The notes under the pieces: generated by a model | The model's database searches: none | What the model saw: only the letters and a program-made list of their open reading frames with translations | What the model was told of the DNA's origin: nothing | Source: Planctomycetota bacterium | GTDB lineage: Bacteria > Planctomycetota > Brocadiia > SM23-32 > JAKLEA01 | DNA length: 64,000 nt | Direction: 5' to 3' | NCBI GenBank assembly: GCA_022711755.1 | Contig: JAKLEA010000013.1 | Span: 105,615-169,614, forward strand | Shown here: piece after piece, positions 26,011-34,115 of the stretch | Position numbering within the stretch: the first letter of the stretch is position 1 | Layout: every line of letters starts with the position of its first letter | Translations under genes and position numbers: made by a program

Positions 26011-27393
26011 ATGATTCCGGTTTCTGCGGCGGACAAGCAAAGGCTCGGCGAGGATTTTGAAAAGATTCTCGCCGTTCTTGAAACGACAGACAGCGTTGAT
26101 CCTTTCCTTGAGGTTTCCCTTCAGGAATTTCTGCGACGCCAGCGCGCCGTCATTGACTCATTGCCCAGGGCGACCGTGGACGTCGGCGTCGCCTTCTCTG
26201 ACGAGCACTATTGCGGCGACGTTCCGTATCTCTGCGGCAATACGAATATCAGCATCGAGCAGGTTGCCTGCGCGATAGGCAAGGGAGGCTGCCACCTGAT
26301 CGCCGGGCTGGAGGGGGGATACGTTGCCGAACAACTGGCCCGGCGCGCGGCGACGACCGTCCACAAGGTCGAGATGCTTCAGCTTGCCGACGAGAAATAC
26401 CCCGTTCAGGCGGAGCGCCTTGAGGACGTTCTGAAAACCGCCGCGGGCAAACCGGCCAAAACCATAGGACTTCTCACTCCCAGACAGGTCATCCCGGCCG
26501 GAATTGTCCAATTCCTGGAAGGGCTTGTCGGGAGGGAGAACGTTCTGGACGTTCAGGACATTTACTACCGCATCAAGTATGAGAAATCCGACATTGAAAT
26601 GGAGTTGACGCGCCAGTCCTGCCGGATAGGGGATGCCATGATGCGGGCCATGCTTGCCGTGTTGCGTCCGGGGTTGCTTGAGACGGAAGTAACGTCATGG
26701 GCGTACTTTGTGGCGCAGCAGATGGGCGCGGAGGGTTGGGGGTTCGCGGCCATGTGCGGAGCCAACGATGCGAATCGCACGCTCGTCGGCAAATCCCTGA
26801 ATCGTCCCATCCGGCGCGGGGACTACGTTCATCTTGGCGCATCGCCAAAACGTGACGGTCTGACCTCATGCATACGCCGTTCGGTTGTCGCGGTCGAATG
26901 CGCCCTTGATCTGACGGAGGAGCAGCGGTTCTGGTTTGACCTCGTGGAGGGCGGATACAAAGTGGGGCTGGAGAAATACATTGAAGTGGCGGAGAAGGGA
27001 CTGCCGGCGAAACTTCAGGAACAGGCGCTCGTTGATTACTTCGCTTCACGTTCCGAGGAGGTTTCCAGGAGATTCGGCAGACCGATCCGTCTGGAGCTTC
27101 AGAAACCATACACGGGCACGCACAACGCGGGATACACCGAGTGCCAGGAATTCTTCGGCGCGATCACGCTTGAGAGCGAGCAACCGCTGGGACGGCAGAT
27201 CGTGACGATGCTCGACGTCGCCCTGCGCGGGGTCGGGAGCAAATGGAATGACGTGGTGATCCCCGGCTTTGATTTCGTCGTTGTAGAGGATACGCTGGGA
27301 AAATTCGGCGCCAAGGTGCGCGTGTTGAACGACATGCCGACCAACGTGCAGGTGCTGGTCGGGAATCCCGAACGGCCATCTTGTCGAAGGTGA
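26011..27393 (+). CDS. M24-family metallopeptidase-like protein lacking metal ligands
   Basis: A 460-residue creatinase/aminopeptidase-fold protein. The N-terminal domain (to about residue 190) matches creatinase-like N-domains. The C-terminal pita-bread domain begins near KSDIEMELTRQSCRIGDAMM. In active M24 enzymes the metal is held by two Asp in the iDxGxxxxGYxxDxTR region. Here that stretch reads HLGASPKRDGLTSCIRRSV and both Asp appear lost. A late Glu in VVVEDTLGKFG is kept. I therefore read it as a probable pseudo-peptidase. Start ATG 26011 is chosen because the upstream open frame overlaps pheS. It follows pheS by 47 bp in the place normally taken by pheT. Confidence 0.8.
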   Translation: MIPVSAADKQRLGEDFEKILAVLETTDSVDPFLEVSLQEFLRRQRAVIDSLPRATVDVGVAFSDEHYCGDVPYLCGNTNISIEQVACAIGKGGCHLIAGLEGGYVAEQLARRAATTVHKVEMLQLADEKYPVQAERLEDVLKTAAGKPAKTIGLLTPRQVIPAGIVQFLEGLVGRENVLDVQDIYYRIKYEKSDIEMELTRQSCRIGDAMMRAMLAVLRPGLLETEVTSWAYFVAQQMGAEGWGFAAMCGANDANRTLVGKSLNRPIRRGDYVHLGASPKRDGLTSCIRRSVVAVECALDLTEEQRFWFDLVEGGYKVGLEKYIEVAEKGLPAKLQEQALVDYFASRSEEVSRRFGRPIRLELQKPYTGTHNAGYTECQEFFGAITLESEQPLGRQIVTMLDVALRGVGSKWNDVVIPGFDFVVVEDTLGKFGAKVRVLNDMPTNVQVLVGNPERPSCRR

Positions 27394-27573
27394 CAAATGA
27401 GCCGGCTGACAGCGTGTCTGAATAGGGCGCCGACAGGTAGTGTGGGTTCTTTGAACCCGCGCGGGCCGCGCCGAATGCTGCATGAGTTCGTGCTTGAAAC
27501 GTCAAGCGACAGACCTTTCTGTCTCTTTTCTTCATACACGCTATGACAGATGTGATTACGGAGGGAAGCCCGT

Positions 27574-28329
27574 TTGTCGGAGAAGTTGTCACAGTCCCAG
27601 GCCCGCGCCTACTGGCGGGGAGTTCACGTAGCCACGTCAGACGATTTAGCGGCGGTGTGTTTTCCGGACAAACCGGCATATTTCAACGCGTTCTTCGATC
27701 GAATCCAGCGCCATGCCGTGACGAGGGCGCTCAAGCGATGTTCGGTCATTCCGTCCGGCAATAGCGTGCTCGACATCGGTTGCGGACGCGGGCGATGGCT
27801 GGATTATTACGCCGCGCTGGGGGCCGTTCCGACCGGTCTTGATCTGTCGCCCGTTGCGATTGCTTCCTGCATGAAGAGGGGATATGAAGCCGTTGCGGCA
27901 TCCGCTACAGAAATGCCGTTCCCGGACGGGGCGTTCGACATCGTCAACTGTATAACCGTTCTGCTTCATCTGCCTCCCGAAGCCCAGGAGAGGGCTGTCG
28001 CCGAGGCCGCGCGCTCTCTCAAACCCGGCGGGATTCTTCTTCTTATCGAGAGCACATGGAAGGATCCGGCGACGCACGTTTTTCCAAGGCCTTTAAACGA
28101 TTGGTTGAATCTCCTGGAGCAACATCGCGCCGCTGCGATCTGTGCCGAGGCTCATTGTTTCAACGTCTGCCGTAAATTACTTGATCGTATTCCGGCGAAT
28201 CCCGCCGGCGTTCGTGACGCGCTGGCTATCGCGCTTGATTATCCGGTCGAATATGCGCTTATGGCCGCATTCTCCGGCAGAGCGTCGGAATTCGGCATGC
28301 AACATCTCATTATCGCGCGCAAGGGATGA
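27574..28329 (+). CDS. Class I SAM-dependent methyltransferase
   Basis: A 251-residue Rossmann-fold methyltransferase starting at TTG 27574 behind GGAGGG. Motif I is VLDIGCGRGRW, the acidic ribose-binding residue is in TGLDLSP, the adenine-binding motif is ATEMPFPDGAFDI, and motif IV is NCITVLLHLP. It resembles the methyltransf_11/25 group. The substrate is unknown. It lies alone between the M24-like gene and the convergent Hsp20 genes. Confidence 0.85.
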   Translation: MSEKLSQSQARAYWRGVHVATSDDLAAVCFPDKPAYFNAFFDRIQRHAVTRALKRCSVIPSGNSVLDIGCGRGRWLDYYAALGAVPTGLDLSPVAIASCMKRGYEAVAASATEMPFPDGAFDIVNCITVLLHLPPEAQERAVAEAARSLKPGGILLLIESTWKDPATHVFPRPLNDWLNLLEQHRAAAICAEAHCFNVCRKLLDRIPANPAGVRDALAIALDYPVEYALMAAFSGRASEFGMQHLIIARKG

Positions 28330-28340
28330 TGTCAGAGCGT

Positions 28341-28391
28341 TAAAACATACAGCCCCGTCTCAGGAGCCGTTTTGACTCCCGGGAACGGGGC
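28341..28391 (-). terminator. Likely terminator of the Hsp20 cluster
   Basis: GCCCCGT (28352-28358) pairs with ACGGGGC (28385-28391), with an inner GGAG/CTCC pair. On the minus strand the stem is followed by TGTATGTTTTAA. It is convergent between the methyltransferase and Hsp20 genes and may serve both. Confidence 0.4.
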
Positions 28392-28411
28392 CGCATTCAG
28401 GAACACCGCGC

Positions 28412-28891
28412 CTACTTCTCGGTCTTTACCTCAATCCTTCGCCGCCTGGCCTGTTCGACCTTCGGCAGCGTGATTGTCAGAATGCCGTTCTTGTAGACGG
28501 CTCTGGTGTTCTCCTCGTCAACTTCCGCCGGAAGAGGGACAGTTCTGGAGAAGGAGCCGTAGGTCCGCTCGATGCGGTGATACGTCTGGCCCTTCTCCTC
28601 CTTCTCTTCCTTCTTTTCGCCGCTGATGGTCAATGCGTTTCCGACTACGGAGATATCAACGTTCTTCTCGTCAATCCCCGGCAGTTCCGCCGTTACCTTG
28701 ACTTCCTTCTCGGATTCTGCGACGTCAACCGTCGGGGTCAGAGATACGTCATGCGTCGAGAACGTCGGCAGGTTCCAGCCCTCGAAGAACTCATTGAACA
28801 ACTGGTTCATCTCCCGTTGGAGCTTCACCATCGGCGTCGCGGCCTCGCCGTAATCCCTCTTCCTCCATGGAATAAGCGATCTGTTGGTCAT
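28412..28891 (-). CDS. Small heat-shock protein, Hsp20 family (third copy)
   Basis: An ATP-independent holdase of 159 residues. The alpha-crystallin domain spans about residues 45-150, with VKVTAELPGIDEKNVDISV, the strand NALTISGEKKEEKEEKGQTY and the ending ENTRAVYKNGILTITLPKVE. A GGGAGGTGA ribosome site precedes the ATG. It is the last of three tandem Hsp20 genes and the closest to the classical bacterial class. Confidence 0.93.
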   Translation of the reverse strand: MTNRSLIPWRKRDYGEAATPMVKLQREMNQLFNEFFEGWNLPTFSTHDVSLTPTVDVAESEKEVKVTAELPGIDEKNVDISVVGNALTISGEKKEEKEEKGQTYHRIERTYGSFSRTVPLPAEVDEENTRAVYKNGILTITLPKVEQARRRRIEVKTEK

Positions 28892-28935
28892 GGCAATTCA
28901 CCTCCCTTCGTCCGCGCCGTGAATCCCGGTGGAAA

Positions 28936-29325
28936 TTATCCGGTGGTCACAGCGATCTTCTTTGCCTTCACGTGTTCCACCTTCGGAAGAACAACCCTGA
29001 GAACGCCGTCCTTGATGGTCGCGGTAATCCGCGTTTCGTCAATCTCATTGGACAGCGTGAATGCCCGGTAATAGTCTCCCGCGCGATACTCGCCCAGCAG
29101 GGGTTTGAATCCGGACATGTCCTGCGGTTTGACTCGACCTCTCAAGGCAAGCACGCCTTTTTCAAGGTCAATGTCAATGTCGCCTTCGCCGACACCGGGC
29201 ATGTCGGCCAGAAGGATCAACTCGTTTGTGGTCTCGTAGATGTCAACGTATGGCATGAAGAGCGGTTCGCGTTGAGTCTCCACCGCCCTCGGCTCGGTTT
29301 TTGTCATTTCCCTTGTCTCAGTCAT
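28936..29325 (-). CDS. Small heat-shock protein, Hsp20 family (second copy)
   Basis: A 129-residue Hsp20 with a short N-terminal arm (about 25 residues) ahead of the alpha-crystallin domain: YVDIYETTNELILLADMPGV, RVKPQDMSGFKPL in the loop region, and KDGVLRVVLPKVE at the end. It has a strong AGGAGGTGA ribosome site. The I-x-I tail that drives oligomer assembly is barely present, so this copy may assemble differently. Confidence 0.93.
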   Translation of the reverse strand: MTETREMTKTEPRAVETQREPLFMPYVDIYETTNELILLADMPGVGEGDIDIDLEKGVLALRGRVKPQDMSGFKPLLGEYRAGDYYRAFTLSNEIDETRITATIKDGVLRVVLPKVEHVKAKKIAVTTG

Positions 29326-29393
29326 CTCTGCTCACCTCCTTCCGACATTGCGGTTCATGTGACCAGTCGGCGCTGATCGGGCATGTTGCGCGA

Positions 29394-29828
29394 TCAGGCT
29401 GTTTTTACCTGGATGCGTCTGGTCTTCTCCTCTTCCAGGCGCGGCAGCACGAGCTTCAGAACCCCGTTAGAGCATGTTGCCTGAACCTTTTCGGGGTTGA
29501 TTTTGTGCGGCAGCGTGATCGCCCTGACGAACTCCCCGTGTCCGCGTTCGTGCCTGTGCCAGACATCGCCTTCGCCGATTTCGGGGATGTCCCTTCTTGC
29601 CCTGATGGTGACGACGGATGCCTGAATAGAAACATCAACATCTTCGGGGCGGACTCCCGGAATCTCTGCGGTCAGGACAGACCTTTCGCCGTCTCCCCAG
29701 ACATTCACCGGAGGGTATGCCTGGGTGGTATGACGTTCAGACCCGCGCAGCGATTCCATCAGATTGCCCATGTCCGACCACGGGCTGCGTTCAACGACTT
29801 CATTGAGCCAAAAAGGAAATCTGGTCAT
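29394..29828 (-). CDS. Small heat-shock protein, Hsp20 family (first copy)
   Basis: A 144-residue Hsp20. The ATG at 29828 has GGGAGGTGAGAAC upstream and is preferred to the ATG at 29855. The crystallin domain includes RSVLTAEIPGVRPEDVDVSI and SNGVLKLVLPRLEEEKTRRI. The N-terminal arm TRFPFWLNEVVERSPWSDMG is aromatic-rich, fitting client binding. It is the promoter-proximal gene of the three-gene cluster. Confidence 0.92.
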   Translation of the reverse strand: MTRFPFWLNEVVERSPWSDMGNLMESLRGSERHTTQAYPPVNVWGDGERSVLTAEIPGVRPEDVDVSIQASVVTIRARRDIPEIGEGDVWHRHERGHGEFVRAITLPHKINPEKVQATCSNGVLKLVLPRLEEEKTRRIQVKTA

Positions 29829-29986
29829 TGTTCTCACCTCCCTTCGATCATGCAATCCTTTACATTCATCGCCTATTATTTGTCTAGCCGAATGTCACCA
29901 TTCATATGTGCGTTCCTGAAATAATGCTAAGCAAAGTCTGTGCCAATTCGCCCAGGTCAACGGTATGGCAGATAATGATTGTTGTA

Positions 29987-30025
29987 TATTGCATAATGGC
30001 AACCATTAACAACAATGGTGCAATA
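29987..30025. promoter_or_regulatory. Nested inverted repeats upstream of Hsp20 cluster
   Basis: The 394-bp gap 29829-30222 is AT-rich and holds no gene. In it TATTGCA (29987-29993) faces TGCAATA (30019-30025), and directly inside is the perfect TAATGG-CAA-CCATTA hairpin (29994-30008). It could be an operator for the heat-shock genes. No CIRCE (TTAGCACTC/GAGTGCTAA) is present. Confidence 0.4.
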
Positions 30026-30222
30026 GGCATGCCCGATTGCCAATCAGAATGATACTGGCTGACATTTGCCTGTCATTCTGGCAGACGCGAGTGAAATGTA
30101 TAAGAATATTGATTGTGAACGAGGCGGAGTTCGATGTATTTCTGGAGATCAACAAATATGAAAGATTATTGGCAAACGGCACAGAATAGGATAAACCTAA
30201 AGCTTTGTTTATCGCAATATGG

Positions 30223-30313
<91 letters not shown>

Positions 30314-30538
30314 GAAACCTTCGATGTGGATGCCGTAAAAATACCTGCGCCATAATGGTAAGTCAAGCATCGCCGTGGGGCGTTTCTGCCAGAGTTATGA
30401 CCTAAGATAAATCCATCCTGATCTTCACGGGAAGGAGGCAGGACGTTACACTGTTTATTGGGAATCATGGTTGATTGCATGATTGTTTCGGCGTCTGGGA
30501 ATTAGCAAGCGGACGTGCGAAGTCCTGGAGATTGAACC

Positions 30539-33500
30539 TTGAAGCGAAATACCTTTGCATTTGGCTCAGCCGCTTTGATCGCATTTCTTATCTGCAGGAC
30601 GCTTTCGGCAGAAACAACCGACTGGCCGACTCACTTGGGCGACAATGCCCGTCGGGGGATTGCGCGAGCCGAGGTTTCATTCCCATTGCGCGAGCAGTGG
30701 AGATTCAAGTCCGCGCTCGAACCGCAACCGGCCTGGCCTCCGCCCGCGCTTCAGGACTACTGGCATTACATCAAAGACCTTCGCCCCGTCATGACGTTCG
30801 ACAGGTCTTTCCAGCCTGTCGCCGCGAAGGGAATCGTCTGCTTCGGTTCGTCGGCGGATGATTGCGTCTACGCTCTGAAAGCATCTACCGGAGAGATTCT
30901 CTGGTCGTTCTTTGCCGAGGGGCCGATCCGTCTTGCTCCTACGATTCACCGCGACCGGGTTCTTTTCGGTTCCGAAGACGGCTTCGTCTACTGCCTTTCG
31001 GCGGCGGATGGCGCGCTGGCGTGGAAGCATCGCATCGGACCGACTGACCGACGGCTTCCAGGCAACGGCAGGATGATGTCGCTTTGGCCGGTCCGGACGG
31101 GCGTTCTTGTAATTGATGACGTGGCGTATTGTTGCGGCGGTATTTTCCCGATCCAGGGCGTCTACCTGGCAGCCCTGCGCGTCTCTGACGGGAAACTGTT
31201 ATGGAAGAAACAACTGGAGAGCGTGTCCCCGCAAGGCCATATTGTTGCCGCAGGCGATAAACTCTTCATCCCTACCGGGCGCACCACGCCTGTCGTCGTC
31301 GAACGCGAAAGCGGAAAGGTCATTGGCGGTTTTGAGGGGCAGGGGGGGGCGTGGACAGTCGTGACGGACGATTACGTGCTGAACGGGCCGGGGCGGCGCA
31401 GCGGCGGCGTGGACCTTTCCGACACGGCCACGAGAGAGCATATCGCCACATTCGATGGGCTGCACGTCATTGTTGACGGAGGAACGGCATATCTTCATTC
31501 GAAGAACCGCGTGGCCGCTTTCGACCGCGTCAAATACGTCGAATTGGTCAAACAGCGCAACATCCTGGAAGCGCAAAGCAGCAAGATTGAGGACAAGATC
31601 GAAGAGCACAAGAATCGTCTCGAACTCGGCCCGATGTCTCAGGCCATGAAAGAGAACAACAAGCTCAAGAAGAGCATATCGGACTTGAGTGGACAGATGC
31701 AGAAGTGCTTCGCGTGGGGAACTGAATGTAATCATCAGCATTCATTCATAATGGTCGGGAAATACCTGGTTACGGGGGGGGATGGTGAGATAGCGGCGTT
31801 CAGCGTAACAGACGGAAAACGGGTCTGGACCGCTCCGGTTTCAGGCAAGGCGTACTCGCTCGCCTTTGCGGAGGGGCAGTTGATAGTCAGCACTGATGAA
31901 GGGACGGTGCATTGCTTTGGCAGTTCTGAATCTTCTGATGCAAAAGAAGTTGTTCAACAAACAAAAGACAAGGCTTTTCCCGAAGACAAGTTGACGCCTC
32001 TTTACGAGGCGGCTGCGGCTGAAATTGTAAAACTCTCCGGGGCGGATCAGGGATATTGCCTTGTCCTTGAATGCAAGACCGGCAGGCTGGCGGCGGAGAT
32101 TGCCGCCCGCACAAGGTTGAAGGTGATAGGCGTTGAGTCAAATCCTGAAAATGTGGCGAAGGCGAGAAAGGCGCTTGCGGAGGCTGGTCTTTACGGCTCC
32201 CGGATATCCATCCACCAGGGGACGCTGGACAGCATCAGGTATCCAACCGGTTTCGCGAACCTGATATGCAGCGAGGACATTCTGCTTTCAGGGAAGATGC
32301 CGGCCCCGGCTGCGGAGATTGACAGACTTGCCAGGCCCCTCGGCGGATTCGTATGTCTTGGGATGCCCCAGGGAGGCGCGGGAGTTTCAAACTCTCTGAG
32401 CGTTTCGGTGATTGACGCATGGTTGAAGAAAAACCGGCTTGCGGGATGGCGGAACGAAACCGGAAATGGGACGTGGGCTGTCTTGCGGCGCGGAGATGTT
32501 CCCGGCGCGGGGGAGTGGACCCATTTCCTTGCCGATCCGGGCAATACCGCATGTAGCAAGGACGCGTTGCGCAATCCGACGGACATACAGTGGTTCGGAT
32601 TGCCCGGTCCGCGGAACATAATCAACAGGCACAGCCGCCCGATGTCCCCCCTTTACAAGGACGGTCGAGTCTATGTGCCTGCGGACAACCTCGTAGTCGC
32701 GCTGGACGCATACAACGGGACCATTCTCTGGCAGACGCCTGTTCCAGACTCGCGGCGGCTGGCCGCCTTCAAGGACAGCGGTCAGATGGTTGTAACCGGA
32801 GACGCCCTTTACATTGCCACGGCGGACGAGTGCAGGATGCTTAATTGCGTCAACGGCGAGGTCAAGTCCGTCCTGAAAGCGCCGCAGGTCATGAAGGACA
32901 GAACCGATCATTGGGGATACCTGGCCGTTGTCGGCGATCTGGTTTTCGGAAGCGGGAAGATTCCCAATTCCTCCTTCTACCAGATCAGCCGGGCCAACTG
33001 CGCCGAGTTCGAGGGCGACTTCCTGGATGTTATCGTGAGCGATTATCTCTTCTGCGTCGATCGCCGGACCGGCAGGCCAGCCTGGACCTGGCGGGACGGC
33101 GTGGTCATGAACAGCGCAATCGCCGTTGGAGAAGGCAAGGTATTCTGCCTTCGGAGCCTGAACCCCAGAGTTGTGGATGATCCCAACGGAAGGATTCGCA
33201 TTGACTACTTCTGCGCGGAAGGCGCGGCCCTTGTCGCGCTTGACGCGGCGTCCGGAAAAGAACTCTGGAAGCGCGAGGTTAAGCTCCCCTTCCAGCACAT
33301 CCTCTACTTGAGCTATTCGGACGGGACGATTGTGCTGACCGGCACGTTCAACAAGGACAACAAGGCGCATTACGGGATTGAGACATATACGGCATCGAAC
33401 GGTGAACCGATGTGGCAGACGTCCTACAACTCCGGCAGGGACATCAACGGCTCACACGGCGAACAGTGGCAGCACCCGGTCATAATGAACGGCAAAGTGT

Positions 33501-33814
33501 ATTCGGTGCCTTACGACTTCGATCTGAAGACCGGCGCGAAGGGAAATTTCGAGTTCCAGCGTGGCGGAGGGGGATGCGGAACAATCTCGGCCTCCGAATT
33601 TTACTTCTTCGCCAGGGCTGGCAATCCCAGGATGTATGACATAAGCTCCGGCGGCAAGACCAGCGCTCCGCTGAGCCTTGTGAACAGGCCGGGATGCTTC
33701 ATCAACATAGTTCCGGCGGGGGGGCTTGTTCTGATACCCGAATCAAGCTCCGGCTGCACATGCGCCTACCCCATGCAGTTGTCAATCGCTTTCGCGCCGG
33801 CATTGTCAAGATGA
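30539..33814 (+). CDS. Secreted PQQ-type beta-propeller protein with embedded SAM-methyltransferase-like domain
   Basis: A 1091-residue exported protein. The start TTG 30539 follows GGAGATTGA and gives a signal peptide (FGSAALIAFLICRTLSA). The first propeller (residues about 60-480) has repeated PQQ-like blades such as VYALKASTGEILWSFFAEG and VYCLSAADGALAWKHRIG. Residues about 500-635 look like a Rossmann methyltransferase: LVLECKTGRLAAEIAARTRL, VIGVESNPENVAKARKAL, and a strand with CSEDIL. A second propeller follows (VVALDAYNGTILWQTPVPD, LVALDAASGKELWKREV). A methyltransferase fold in a secreted protein is odd, since SAM is cytoplasmic; it may be a structural relic. Confidence 0.82.
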   Translation: MKRNTFAFGSAALIAFLICRTLSAETTDWPTHLGDNARRGIARAEVSFPLREQWRFKSALEPQPAWPPPALQDYWHYIKDLRPVMTFDRSFQPVAAKGIVCFGSSADDCVYALKASTGEILWSFFAEGPIRLAPTIHRDRVLFGSEDGFVYCLSAADGALAWKHRIGPTDRRLPGNGRMMSLWPVRTGVLVIDDVAYCCGGIFPIQGVYLAALRVSDGKLLWKKQLESVSPQGHIVAAGDKLFIPTGRTTPVVVERESGKVIGGFEGQGGAWTVVTDDYVLNGPGRRSGGVDLSDTATREHIATFDGLHVIVDGGTAYLHSKNRVAAFDRVKYVELVKQRNILEAQSSKIEDKIEEHKNRLELGPMSQAMKENNKLKKSISDLSGQMQKCFAWGTECNHQHSFIMVGKYLVTGGDGEIAAFSVTDGKRVWTAPVSGKAYSLAFAEGQLIVSTDEGTVHCFGSSESSDAKEVVQQTKDKAFPEDKLTPLYEAAAAEIVKLSGADQGYCLVLECKTGRLAAEIAARTRLKVIGVESNPENVAKARKALAEAGLYGSRISIHQGTLDSIRYPTGFANLICSEDILLSGKMPAPAAEIDRLARPLGGFVCLGMPQGGAGVSNSLSVSVIDAWLKKNRLAGWRNETGNGTWAVLRRGDVPGAGEWTHFLADPGNTACSKDALRNPTDIQWFGLPGPRNIINRHSRPMSPLYKDGRVYVPADNLVVALDAYNGTILWQTPVPDSRRLAAFKDSGQMVVTGDALYIATADECRMLNCVNGEVKSVLKAPQVMKDRTDHWGYLAVVGDLVFGSGKIPNSSFYQISRANCAEFEGDFLDVIVSDYLFCVDRRTGRPAWTWRDGVVMNSAIAVGEGKVFCLRSLNPRVVDDPNGRIRIDYFCAEGAALVALDAASGKELWKREVKLPFQHILYLSYSDGTIVLTGTFNKDNKAHYGIETYTASNGEPMWQTSYNSGRDINGSHGEQWQHPVIMNGKVYSVPYDFDLKTGAKGNFEFQRGGGGCGTISASEFYFFARAGNPRMYDISSGGKTSAPLSLVNRPGCFINIVPAGGLVLIPESSSGCTCAYPMQLSIAFAPALSR

Positions 33815-33874
33815 CTCAAGTCAGCTTCTCAGATAGATGCGCGCGCCGCGTCGGGAATGTCATTCCCCGGAAAC

Positions 33875-33904
33875 AAAAAAGCGCGGCGAGGAAGGCTGCC
33901 GCGC
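33875..33904 (-). terminator. Rho-independent terminator after tRNA-Phe
   Basis: On the minus strand GCGCGGC pairs with GCCGCGC around a 10-base loop, followed by six U. It lies 18 bp downstream of tRNA-Phe. Confidence 0.85.
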
Positions 33905-33921
33905 ATGCTTGTTCATTGTAA

Positions 33922-33997
33922 TGGTGGTCAGGGCCGGAGTTGAACCGGCGACACCGTGATTTTCAGTCACGTGCTCTACCAGCTGAGCTACCTGACC
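33922..33997 (-). tRNA. tRNA-Phe (anticodon GAA)
   Basis: 76 nt including CCA. The acceptor is GGTCAGG/CCTGACC, the D arm is GCTCAGCTGGTAGAGC, the anticodon stem is CGTGA/TCACG with loop CTGAAAA, and the T arm is CCGGTTCAACTCCGG. A standard class I tRNA with its own terminator. Confidence 0.96.
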
Positions 33998-34115
33998 ACT
34001 CATCCCTTGTGAAAACATACTACGCCACTTGTCATTGTCTTGTCAACCGACTTGTTTTCCCAAATGCTTTATCCGTGTAGAATCCCATTAAATCACCGCT
34101 CACGGGAGATGAATC

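Noticed and set aside
29829..30222. CIRCE element for the Hsp20 genes
   Set aside because: No TTAGCACTC/GAGTGCTAA pair; the palindromes present are different.
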